This document shows positions 55,876-63,692 of a stretch of DNA of 64,000 bases, piece after piece. The notes below the pieces were generated by a model. It was not told the DNA's origin and made no database searches. It saw only the letters and a program-made list of their open reading frames with translations. The position numbers and the translations under genes are program-made. Numbering within the stretch: the stretch's first letter is position 1; each line of letters opens with the position of its first letter. The stretch spans positions 1-64,000 of the forward strand of contig NZ_WJNG01000003.1 of the NCBI RefSeq assembly GCF_009649745.1. Direction: 5' to 3'. The stretch comes from Aquibacillus halophilus. Its GTDB lineage: Bacteria; Bacillota; Bacilli; Bacillales; Amphibacillaceae.

Positions 55876-56295
55876 ATGGGTGAGTTAGCAAACTGTCCAC
55901 GTTGTAATGATTTATTTGTAAAAGGGGTACGTGATTTTTGCCAGCAGTGTTTTAAAGAAGAGGAGCATGCATTTCAAACTGTTTATGACTTTATCAAGCA
56001 ACGCAAAAACAGACAAGCTACCGTTCTTCAGATAGTTGATGCGACTGGTATTGATGAACAATTTATTTTGAAGTTCGTTAAAGAAAAACGTCTACGTGCT
56101 TCTCAGTTTCCAAACCTAAACTATCCATGTGAAAAGTGTGGAAAAGGAATTGATGAAGGGGTATTGTGTAAGGATTGTTCCTCCGAGTTAGTTGGCGACC
56201 TTCAAAAACAGGAGGAAATAGATCAGGTTGCAGAGAAAAATAAACAAAAAGAGTCACATACATATGTATCCTATAACAAATTTAAAAATAAATAG
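55876..56295 (+). CDS. yvyF: YvyF flagellar-operon zinc protein
   Basis: A 139-residue protein with N-terminal CPRCNDLF...CQQC and later CEKCGKGI...CKDC zinc-ribbon pairs around a DnaB/helix-turn-helix-like middle. A conserved first gene of the flgM-flgN-flgK-flgL cluster in Bacillus, of uncertain role. ATG follows TTGAGGAGG. Confidence 0.92.
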   Translation: MGELANCPRCNDLFVKGVRDFCQQCFKEEEHAFQTVYDFIKQRKNRQATVLQIVDATGIDEQFILKFVKEKRLRASQFPNLNYPCEKCGKGIDEGVLCKDCSSELVGDLQKQEEIDQVAEKNKQKESHTYVSYNKFKNK

Positions 56296-56296
56296 T

Positions 56297-56323
56297 TAAA
56301 CATTTATAGGTTTTAACCGATAT
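56297..56323 (+). promoter_or_regulatory. SigD promoter before flgM
   Basis: TAAA (56297-56300), 15 bases, then ACCGATAT (56316-56323): a near-consensus SigD (flagellar) promoter in the correct position. Confidence 0.8.
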
Positions 56324-56370
56324 AAATAGTAGAGTAAAACGCGAATTTTTCTAGAAAGAGGTGATAGATC

Positions 56371-56637
56371 TTGAAAATACAAGGTCCAAATCATTCGAAT
56401 TTTAATCCCTATCAAAAACAATTACAGAAGCAAGCTGATATGAAACAACAAGCAGCTAAAGCGGATCAACTTCAAATATCTGATCAAGCGAAACAGCTGC
56501 AGGGCAGTGATAAACCAAGCGATCTAAGACAAAAGCAAGTCGATCAGATAAAGCAATCTGTTCAATCTGGTGACTATAGCATTGACCCGAAAAAGACATC
56601 TCAGAAAATGTTAGAGTTTTGGAGCAACCAAGTATAA
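56371..56637 (+). CDS. flgM: FlgM anti-sigma-D factor
   Basis: An 88-residue anti-sigma factor that holds SigD inactive until the hook is finished. Gln/Lys-rich N-terminus (unfolded in the family), then the SigD-binding C-terminal helices (DLRQKQVDQIKQSVQSGDYS). TTG start after AGAGGTGAT. Downstream of a SigD promoter, giving feedback. Confidence 0.92.
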   Translation: MKIQGPNHSNFNPYQKQLQKQADMKQQAAKADQLQISDQAKQLQGSDKPSDLRQKQVDQIKQSVQSGDYSIDPKKTSQKMLEFWSNQV

Positions 56638-56649
56638 GGGGGACGTTAT

Positions 56650-57147
56650 ATGTCCATTCAATCGATTGTCGAAGTATTAACAACTATGACTCAACTTCAC
56701 GACAGCTTATTTACGGTATCAAAAAATAAAACAGAAGCCTTGAAACAAGGAAATATGGAGCAACTCCAGGATTTATTAGTACAGGAACGAAAGCATGTGA
56801 AAGCCATTAATCAATTAGAAGTAAAGCGAATTGAAATGATTAATAAATGGTCTGAATCACAAGGATTGGATAATGATTCCATTACTGTTTCTGTCATGTT
56901 GGATAACTACCTTCAGGGCGTTGAAAAAGAATCTTTGGAAAAGGTTACAACAGTATTGGCAGAAACACTATTACAATTGAAGCAACAAGAAGAATTAAAC
57001 AAGCAATTAACACAACAATCCCTTCAGTTCATCCAACTATCAATGGACATGATTGCCCCAACAATTAAAAATATAAACTACGGTAATAAAACAGAAAACC
57101 GAGCGGATCAAATAACTAAGCGTTCTGTATTCGATTCTAAGGCTTAA
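56650..57147 (+). CDS. flgN: FlgN flagellar export chaperone
   Basis: A 165-residue, almost entirely helical protein, 12 bases after flgM. It chaperones the hook-filament junction proteins FlgK and FlgL, encoded next. Corresponds to B. subtilis YvyG. The coiled-coil character (LEVKRIEMINKW, LLQLKQQEELNKQLTQQ) and operon position support the call. Confidence 0.9.
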   Translation: MSIQSIVEVLTTMTQLHDSLFTVSKNKTEALKQGNMEQLQDLLVQERKHVKAINQLEVKRIEMINKWSESQGLDNDSITVSVMLDNYLQGVEKESLEKVTTVLAETLLQLKQQEELNKQLTQQSLQFIQLSMDMIAPTIKNINYGNKTENRADQITKRSVFDSKA

Positions 57148-57165
57148 GAAAGGAGGTCACCCAGT

Positions 57166-58722
57166 ATGACATCGACATTTCATGGATTAGAGGTTGCTAA
57201 AAGAGCGCTGAGTACACAACAAGCTGCTCTTTATACAACCTCGCATAATATTTCCAATGCGAATACAGAAGGCTACTCGAGACAGCGGGTTAATTTTGAA
57301 CAGGTTTCGACCTTAACAGGCTCACGTAATACAGAGAGAGTTAATTCACAAATTGGTGGCGGCGTTCAAGCTGGATCAATCGAACGAATCAGAGATAAGT
57401 TTCTCGATGTACAGTATCGAAATGAAAATAGCAAATTGGGCTATTACCAATCACGGGCAGAAGCTATGAAGCAGATGGAAAGTATTATGAATGAACCATC
57501 TGAACAAGGCTTGTCCAAAACGATGGACCAGTTCTGGCAATCGTTGCAGGACTTATCTGTTAACCCGGAGGATTCTGGTGCGCGTTCGGTAGTAAAACAA
57601 CGGGGAATAGCAGTAGCTGAGACTTTCAATTACTTATCCAATTCGCTTAACCAGATACGTGGTGATCTCAAAAATCAAACAGATATTACAGCAAAAGAAA
57701 TCAATTCGATCGTTGATCAGATTAACAATATCAACAAACAAGTCGGTGAAATTGAGCCACATGGTCATGTTCCCAATGACCTTTATGATGAACGCGATCG
57801 CTTAGTGGACAGGCTTTCAAGTATTGCAAATATTAGCGTTAGCTATGAAAAAAGTAGTGGTCAACCAAGTGATATTGCAATGGGTAAAGCTACCATTAAA
57901 TTAACTGGTAGTGGTGCTGAAAATGGTCTTACCCTAGTCGATGGGGTGGCAAGTACTGTGAATCATCTCCATGTTAGTTACGATGATGATAATAATATAG
58001 ATAATTTTACCTTTTACAATCCTAGTGAATTAAGTGAAGGACAAGATCCGACTACACTAGCAGATACCCAAACAGTGGCCGGAAATTCGTTTGGTTCAAA
58101 CGGAGAATTAAAAGCATTAATGGAAATGAATGGCTATGTTATTAGTGGAGGTCCAGATCCAGAGGTTGGTGGCTATTACAATCAGATGCTAGATGGTCTA
58201 GATGAAATGGCGACAGCATTTGTTAATGAATTTAATGAGATTCATAGGCAGGGTACAAACTTAGTTGATGATCAAGCCTATGACTTTTTCGAAATGGGTG
58301 CAACTGGGCGAGCGGCAGCATCCATCGAGGTTACGGATGATATAAAAAATGATACAGATAAAATTGCTGCTAGTGCTAATGGAGATAGTGGAGATGGTTC
58401 CAACGCAGTTCTCCTAGCAGAAGTAATGAATAATTTGGATGTAGGATTAGGAAACAAAACGTCAGTCAAAGGCTACTATCAATCGATGATAGGTGAAATG
58501 GGTGTTGTTACCCAGGAAGCAAACCGAATGGCCAGTAATTCTGGCGTCCTTCGTCAGCAGGTAGAGGAAAACCGATCATCGGTTAGTGCCGTATCACTTG
58601 ATGAAGAAATGACGAACATGATTAAATTTCAACACGCCTATAATGCGGCGGCGAGAAATATGACGACGGTAGATGAAATGCTCGATCGAATTATTAATAA
58701 TATGGGCTTAGTAGGAAGGTAG
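57166..58722 (+). CDS. flgK: flagellar hook-associated protein 1, FlgK
   Basis: A 518-residue hook-filament junction protein. N-terminal rod/hook motif (FHGLEVAKRALSTQQAALYTTSHNISNANTEGYSRQRV) and C-terminal MIKFQHAYNAAARNMTTVDEMLDRIIN, the helices that pack in the filament core. ATG after AGAAAGGAGGTC. Confidence 0.97.
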   Translation: MTSTFHGLEVAKRALSTQQAALYTTSHNISNANTEGYSRQRVNFEQVSTLTGSRNTERVNSQIGGGVQAGSIERIRDKFLDVQYRNENSKLGYYQSRAEAMKQMESIMNEPSEQGLSKTMDQFWQSLQDLSVNPEDSGARSVVKQRGIAVAETFNYLSNSLNQIRGDLKNQTDITAKEINSIVDQINNINKQVGEIEPHGHVPNDLYDERDRLVDRLSSIANISVSYEKSSGQPSDIAMGKATIKLTGSGAENGLTLVDGVASTVNHLHVSYDDDNNIDNFTFYNPSELSEGQDPTTLADTQTVAGNSFGSNGELKALMEMNGYVISGGPDPEVGGYYNQMLDGLDEMATAFVNEFNEIHRQGTNLVDDQAYDFFEMGATGRAAASIEVTDDIKNDTDKIAASANGDSGDGSNAVLLAEVMNNLDVGLGNKTSVKGYYQSMIGEMGVVTQEANRMASNSGVLRQQVEENRSSVSAVSLDEEMTNMIKFQHAYNAAARNMTTVDEMLDRIINNMGLVGR

Positions 58723-58733
58723 GTGACTAGACT

Positions 58734-59648
58734 ATGCGTGTAACACAAAGTATGTTAACAAATAATATGTTGCGTAATTTAAGTAATAGTTACAATAACC
58801 TCGATAAATACATGGATCAGCTTTCAACAGGGAAAAAGATCAACAAACCATCAGATGATCCGGTTGTGGCGATGAAGGGAATGAACTACCGGTCGCAGGT
58901 GAGTAATGTTGAGCAATATCAACGTAACATCAGTGAAGTACATAACTGGATGGATAATTCGGATTCATCATTGGGTGAAGCAACACAAACCTTGCAACGT
59001 CTTCGTGAGTTGGCAGTTCAAGCAAGTAATGGTACTTATGAAAAAGGACAACGTGAAAATATAGCTGAAGAAGTTGATCAGTTAAAAGAACATTTGGTCG
59101 AAATTGCAAACACAAAAGTGAATAATAAGTATATTTTTAATGGTACTAGCACGACTGGAACTGAACAGGCTGATGGTAGTTATACAAAGCCAGTTACTGT
59201 TGATAACAACGGCATCGTTACAAATGTATCCGCAAACGGGGAAGCTGTGAATATTGAAGTAACTAATGGAACAAAGCTTCAGACGAATATCAATCCAGCT
59301 AATGTGTTTGGGACTCAATTGTTTGAGGACATTGAAGCCCTTTCAGTCGCTTTGAAATCTGACAATCCAGATGCAGGTATGCAAACGGCTATTACTAACA
59401 TGGATACACATATTGATAACACTGTTAATGAACGTGCTGACCTGGGAGCTAGGATGAACCGATTAGAATTAATTGAGGATCGGCTTGCTAGTCAAGAAAT
59501 AACAGCGACTCGTATGATGTCGGATAATGAGGACGCTAATATGGAAGAGGTTATTATTAAGTTAACAACACAAGAAAGTGTCCACCGTGCAGCACTAAGT
59601 TCTGGTTCTAGAGTTATTCAGCCAACATTGCTAGATTTCTTAAGATAG
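58734..59648 (+). CDS. flgL: flagellar hook-associated protein 3, FlgL
   Basis: A 304-residue junction protein with flagellin-like N-terminus (MRVTQSMLTNNMLRNLSNSY, LSTGKKINKPSDDPVVAMKG). The C-terminal helix pair ends before SSGSRVIQPTLLDFLR. Eleven bases after flgK, preceded by GGAAGGTAGGTG. Confidence 0.96.
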   Translation: MRVTQSMLTNNMLRNLSNSYNNLDKYMDQLSTGKKINKPSDDPVVAMKGMNYRSQVSNVEQYQRNISEVHNWMDNSDSSLGEATQTLQRLRELAVQASNGTYEKGQRENIAEEVDQLKEHLVEIANTKVNNKYIFNGTSTTGTEQADGSYTKPVTVDNNGIVTNVSANGEAVNIEVTNGTKLQTNINPANVFGTQLFEDIEALSVALKSDNPDAGMQTAITNMDTHIDNTVNERADLGARMNRLELIEDRLASQEITATRMMSDNEDANMEEVIIKLTTQESVHRAALSSGSRVIQPTLLDFLR

Positions 59649-59722
59649 TAGCTAATAAGCACTTGTCACGTAGTTTGTGGCAAGGCTTTTTACTATATAT
59701 GAAAATGATGAGGGGGATTTTC

Positions 59723-60313
59723 ATGCAGTTCCCGCAAATAAGAATTCAATCACAAAATGCCCAAATCCAAATTAATCAGACTGCTGGTCAGCAAACCATT
59801 CAACAACCTAAAGCAATTCAATCAATCCAACAGCCAAACGCGGAACTAACGATAAATCACACACCTTCAAAATTATCGATTGATCAAACACAAGCGTGGG
59901 CTGACATGGATCTGAAATCTGTTTTTAGACGAATAGCCGAGGCTGCCCAAGACGGAAAACAAGCAGTCTACCAGGGAACAGCTCGTAGGATTAGACAGGG
60001 TACTGAGCTTATGAAAATTGAAAATGGAGGCAACCCTATAGCAAGACAAGCACAAGCGAATAGCGAGGGTGCTCCTAAACAATTTAACATTGGCTGGATT
60101 CCATCAGCTGGTTCAGTGAAAATAGACTACCAGCCATCCCAAGTAGATATACGGATAACACCAAGAAAACCAGTCATCAATACACAAGCACAAAAACCGA
60201 TAACTAACTATCAACCCGGTTCTGTTGACATTAGTTTACATCAAAGAAATCAATTAAATATAGACTTTGTAAATCTTAAACATCATGGAATTAATTTTGA
60301 AATGACATTATAA
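59723..60313 (+). CDS. yviE: YviE-type DUF6470 protein
   Basis: A protein of about 196 residues with Gln/Ile-rich beta repeats (MQFPQIRIQSQNAQIQINQ) and a helical middle. Always between flgL and fliW in Bacillus; function unknown. ATG 59723 is chosen for the GAGGGGGA site; the longer frame from 59663 has an implausible N-terminus. Confidence 0.9.
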   Translation: MQFPQIRIQSQNAQIQINQTAGQQTIQQPKAIQSIQQPNAELTINHTPSKLSIDQTQAWADMDLKSVFRRIAEAAQDGKQAVYQGTARRIRQGTELMKIENGGNPIARQAQANSEGAPKQFNIGWIPSAGSVKIDYQPSQVDIRITPRKPVINTQAQKPITNYQPGSVDISLHQRNQLNIDFVNLKHHGINFEMTL

Positions 60314-60327
60314 GAGGGGTTGACATT

Positions 60328-60780
60328 TTGCACTTACATACTAAATATTTCGGTGAGATTAAAGTAAATCAACAAGATATAATCACGTTTCCACAGGGAG
60401 TGCCAGGCTTTCAAGATGAAAAGGAATTTGTATTGTTACCGTTAGAGGACAACCCTGTCTTTCAAGTTCTTCAATCGACAAATGAACAGGAACTCGCTTT
60501 TATCGTCGTTAATCCATTCCTATTTGTAAAGGATTATGAATTTGATATTGATGAAAACACAATAGAATCGCTAGATATTCAATCTGAAACCGATGTGCAG
60601 ATATTATCGATTGTATCGCTCAGAGAACCTTTTGAGACTAGTACAGCTAATCTACAGGCACCTATTGTAATTAATCAAGTAAAAAAAATAGGGAAACAAT
60701 ATATTACGAATATTAAGAAATTCGCTACGAAAGAAGCTATCTTCACTCCACAACTAACCTCCCAGGTAAAGGAGGACTAA
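60328..60780 (+). CDS. fliW: FliW, flagellin-binding CsrA antagonist
   Basis: A 150-residue assembly factor that binds either free flagellin or CsrA, releasing hag translation when flagellin is secreted. Blocks [21 protein letters not shown] and [20 protein letters not shown] are typical. TTG start after AAGAGGGGTTG. Immediately followed by csrA. Confidence 0.95.
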   Translation: MHLHTKYFGEIKVNQQDIITFPQGVPGFQDEKEFVLLPLEDNPVFQVLQSTNEQELAFIVVNPFLFVKDYEFDIDENTIESLDIQSETDVQILSIVSLREPFETSTANLQAPIVINQVKKIGKQYITNIKKFATKEAIFTPQLTSQVKED

Positions 60781-60782
60781 AC

Positions 60783-61013
60783 ATGTTAGTACTTACTAGG
60801 AAAATAAACGAAGCAATTAAAATAGGTGATGAAATCGAAGTGAAAGTGCTAGGGATAGATGGCGATCAAATTAAATTAGGCATCTCCGCACCAAAGCATG
60901 TCGACATTCACCGAATGGAAATTTACTTAGATATTCAAGAGCAGAACAGTGAAGCGGCAGGCGTTTCGACAGATTTAATCCATTTATTGAAAAATAATAC
61001 AAAAAAAGATTAA
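60783..61013 (+). CDS. csrA: CsrA translational repressor
   Basis: A 76-residue RNA-binding dimer ([34 protein letters not shown]). It represses hag by binding its leader. ATG two bases after fliW, within AAAGGAGGAC. The C-terminal tail is slightly extended, as in other Bacilli. Confidence 0.96.
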   Translation: MLVLTRKINEAIKIGDEIEVKVLGIDGDQIKLGISAPKHVDIHRMEIYLDIQEQNSEAAGVSTDLIHLLKNNTKKD

Positions 61014-61051
61014 ACATTCTTATATTTCCTCCGATATTATAATTGTAAAGC

Positions 61052-61077
61052 TAAATGGTACTAAAGGCGGCCGACTT
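61052..61077 (+). promoter_or_regulatory. SigD promoter before hag
   Basis: TAAA (61052-61055), 14 bases, then GCCGACTT (61070-61077), close to the SigD consensus. Confidence 0.7.
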
Positions 61078-61095
61078 TAGTTCATCTAGTGTTAA

Positions 61096-61130
61096 CCACA
61101 AGGATGTGGGAAAACGAAAATTCAAGGAGG
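61096..61130 (+). promoter_or_regulatory. CsrA-binding sites in the hag leader
   Basis: CCACA-AGGA-TGTGG (61096-61109) is a perfect small hairpin with GGA in the loop, the ideal CsrA target. The ribosome site TCAAGGAGG (61122-61130) supplies the second GGA. With fliW and csrA upstream, the FliW-CsrA-Hag feedback circuit is complete. Confidence 0.85.
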
Positions 61131-61139
61131 AAATAACAA

Positions 61140-62429
61140 ATGAGAATTAATCACAATATTGCCGCACTTAACACACATCGTCAGTTAGGGCAAGCGCAAA
61201 ATGCTCAACAAAATTCAATGGAGAAATTATCTTCAGGTCTTCGTATCAATGGTGCAAAGGACGATGCAGCCGGTTTAGCTATTTCAGAAAAAATGCGTGC
61301 TCAGGTACGTGGGTTAGAGCAGGCTTCAACGAATGCTCAAGATGCAAATTCATTGATACAAACAGCTGAGGGCGCATTGAACGAATCACACAGTATCCTT
61401 CAACGTATGCGTGAACTTGCAACTCAGTCTGCTAACGATACCAATACTGGTAGCGATCGTAATGAAATCCAAAAAGAAGTTGATCAGTTATCTCAAGAAC
61501 TTTCACGTATTGGTAACACTACTGAATTTAATACACAAAACCTTTTAAGTGGTAATTTTAAAGGTACATTCCAAATCGGCGCTAACGAAGGTCAAAACAT
61601 CACGTTGGATATTAGTGATATGAGAGCATTAGATTTAGGTGTAGTTGGTGGTGCATCAACAACGATTGATCCTGCTACAGCGATTGCACATACTCAAATT
61701 GGTACTACTGATGATTTGGCTTCTACAAGTGGGACTTTTACAGTTGGACATGATGGTACTGATTATCAATTGAAAGATAGTGCTGGAAACGTAGTTGCTA
61801 AAGGAAGTGACGGTAAAACATTTACTGGTACTGGAACAGATCTTGATGGTTCAGCATTTGGTGATGACGAAATCACATTAACTGATACCGCTAAAATTGG
61901 TGGAGAAGTTGTACTTGCGTCAGGAGATGTTGACAAGTTTGATGCTCAAATAGATAACTCATTACTTCAATCAGGCACATATACAGCTACTACAACTGAA
62001 TTAAAAGATGAAAAAGGAAATGTAATTGCAACGTCTACAAACGCAACGGATTATGCACTTTCTGATGGATCTGGAACGTTTTCATTTGGTGCTGCAATTG
62101 ATGCAGATACAGAATTAAAAGTTGGTGGTATAGATGTTTCTACTCAAAAATCAGCTAATTCTGCTATTACGGATATCAACGATGCAATTGAAACAGTATC
62201 ATCAGAACGTTCTAAACTTGGTGCTGTTCAAAACCGTTTAGACCACACAATTAACAACCTAGGAACATCTTCTGAAAACCTAACTGCAGCGGAATCTCGT
62301 ATCCGTGACGTAGACATGGCGAAAGAAATGATGAACCAAACTAAGAATTCAATTCTTGCACAAGCAGCACAAGCAATGTTGGCTCAAGCGAATAGTGCGC
62401 CTCAGGGTGTATTGCAACTACTTCAATAA
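61140..62429 (+). CDS. hag: flagellin
   Basis: A 429-residue filament protein. Conserved D0/D1 N-terminus (MRINHNIAALNTHRQLGQAQ, KLSSGLRINGAKDDAAGLAISEKMRAQVRG), a variable central D2 region (about 165-340, acidic Gly/Thr-rich), and conserved C-terminus (ESRIRDVDMAKEMMNQTKNS, MLAQANSAPQGVLQLLQ). The ATG follows AAGGAGG. A group I intron core begins at or after the end of the frame, and splicing at 62402 would replace the last eight residues (see the intron). Confidence 0.97.
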   Translation: MRINHNIAALNTHRQLGQAQNAQQNSMEKLSSGLRINGAKDDAAGLAISEKMRAQVRGLEQASTNAQDANSLIQTAEGALNESHSILQRMRELATQSANDTNTGSDRNEIQKEVDQLSQELSRIGNTTEFNTQNLLSGNFKGTFQIGANEGQNITLDISDMRALDLGVVGGASTTIDPATAIAHTQIGTTDDLASTSGTFTVGHDGTDYQLKDSAGNVVAKGSDGKTFTGTGTDLDGSAFGDDEITLTDTAKIGGEVVLASGDVDKFDAQIDNSLLQSGTYTATTTELKDEKGNVIATSTNATDYALSDGSGTFSFGAAIDADTELKVGGIDVSTQKSANSAITDINDAIETVSSERSKLGAVQNRLDHTINNLGTSSENLTAAESRIRDVDMAKEMMNQTKNSILAQAAQAMLAQANSAPQGVLQLLQ

Positions 62430-62756
62430 CTATTCAAGGGCGTCTTATCCAGTAATGGATAAGAGAATAACTGGGTGAATTGCTGGAACTTCCTAAAGCT
62501 CCTTCAACCACAACGTAGCTGGAAACGGCAGGCGTGCGGTTCAAAAATGAAAGAGATAAATGGACAATCAGCAGCCAAGCTCCTGTGAGGAAACTCTGGA
62601 GAAGGTTCAACGACTAGAGAACTACGGTCTAAGGCGAAAGCTATGACTATGAATCTCGTAGGGTGATAGGTTTTTATCATTCGAAGTGCCCAGCCCCACA
62701 TCGTTAGATGGGTGAAGATATAGTCTATTCTATGATCGAAAGACATAGTGGCAAAG
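62403..62756 (+). ncRNA. group I self-splicing intron at the 3' end of hag
   Basis: Core elements are in order: P2 hairpin CTTATCC/GGATAAG (62444-62450/62457-62463), P and Q strands with TTGCTG (62480-62485) and CAGCAG (P4), R with GGTTCAACGACTAGA (62604-62618), S with GAAGATATAGTC (62714-62725), P7 GACTA/TAGTC and a P9 hairpin CTATG/CATAG. The guide GGGCGT (62438-62443), just before P2, pairs with GCGCCT (62397-62402) ending in the required U-G pair, placing the 5' splice site after 62402. The 3' site is proposed after G62756; splicing there keeps the flagellin frame. No ORF inside. Group I introns are known in Bacillaceae flagellin genes. Splice sites are predictions. Confidence 0.85.
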
Positions 62757-62801
62757 CAAGCCAATCAACAACCACAAGGAGTACTACAGTTACTTCAATA
62801 A
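62757..62801 (+). other. second flagellin C-terminal tail (candidate 3' exon of hag)
   Basis: Codons CAA GCC AAT ... CAA TAA encode QANQQPQGVLQLLQ and stop, a normal flagellin tail. The tail at the end of the 61140-62429 frame (QANSAPQGVLQLLQ) uses different codons, so this is not a recent copy. If joined to codon 421, the product would be 435 residues. Confidence 0.8.
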
Positions 62802-62820
62802 GTTTAATATTTAAATTTTT

Positions 62821-62852
62821 AAAGGTCACCTGGATTCCAGGTGACCTTTTTT
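62821..62852. terminator. bidirectional terminator overlapping the endonuclease 3' end
   Basis: AAAGGTCACCTGG pairs perfectly with CCAGGTGACCTTT around ATT, then T's. It serves hag on the + strand and contains the last codons and stop of the convergent endonuclease gene. Confidence 0.9.
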
Positions 62853-63692
62853 CTTTAATTCAGCAATTTTGTACACAACGGACCAATATGACCGGTTAAG
62901 TTCATCTGCAATTTTTTGGTCAGTATATCCGTTGATTTTAAGCTCTGCTAGTTTCTTTATTTCTACAGGGGTATAATTCTTATTTCTTTCAGAGGAGGAG
63001 GCTATTACAGAATAATCAGGATGCTGTTGATTTAGTATTTTTGCTTCTAGTTGAAATCGATATTCCCAATTAGTTTTGTAATACATAGACATGCAATTTC
63101 TACATGCTTCCATAATGATTTTCAGGAAGTGTAAAGTGTCATTCATCTTACTAGTTCTTAAAATAAATCCATGTCCATCTTTTCTTTTTTGTAAACGAAG
63201 TTTTATCTTAAAGTGTTTATCAAAATGGCTAGATAAGATTACTAGGTCGTCGTAAGGATAATTTTGAAGATAAAGAGCTATGACTGGTGATAGATATATT
63301 TTTTGAGATTTGTGGTTGATTCTTTTGGAAACTAGTAAAGAACCATCATCCATGTATAGTGTAGCGACAAAATAAGGGGATAAACAATACAATAAAAGCT
63401 CTGGTGGGATACGTTTATTCCCGGAACTATTATAAAAGTATGCGTATAATTCAGTCATTATCGGTGATGACTTAGAAACTAATGTGTCTTTTTGTTTTCG
63501 GAAATAGAGAAATTCAGGAAAAAAATCAGACTTCCACTTACGGTACTCATATTGGTTTAAACTGAAGTGTTCTCGGTAGCTAACATTTTTTCTCCTTGAA
63601 TTAGGATAAGCCTTAGTGATTTCACCATCACCCAAGATACTAGCAAATAAAATATTGATTTGAACGGGATCAAACTTTTTTATGAATAACAT
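62826..63692 (-). CDS. LAGLIDADG homing endonuclease
   Basis: A DNA endonuclease of about 288 residues with two LAGLIDADG motifs: FASILGDGEI near 15-25 and FVATLYMDDGSL near 120, so it should act as a monomer. A C-terminal HTH-like segment (YTPVEIKKLAELKINGYTDQKIADELNRS) may bind DNA. ATG 63692 is preferred for its AGAAGGGTGAT site; the frame extends to 63719. Unusually, it lies outside the intron and on the opposite strand to hag. It may promote spread of the intron or flanking allele. Confidence 0.88.
   Translation of the reverse strand: MLFIKKFDPVQINILFASILGDGEITKAYPNSRRKNVSYREHFSLNQYEYRKWKSDFFPEFLYFRKQKDTLVSKSSPIMTELYAYFYNSSGNKRIPPELLLYCLSPYFVATLYMDDGSLLVSKRINHKSQKIYLSPVIALYLQNYPYDDLVILSSHFDKHFKIKLRLQKRKDGHGFILRTSKMNDTLHFLKIIMEACRNCMSMYYKTNWEYRFQLEAKILNQQHPDYSVIASSSERNKNYTPVEIKKLAELKINGYTDQKIADELNRSYWSVVYKIAELKKKGHLESR

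Noticed and set aside
62504-62764. An 86-codon - strand frame across the region after hag
   Set aside because: The + strand there holds group I intron core strands; the frame has no ribosome site or known domain.
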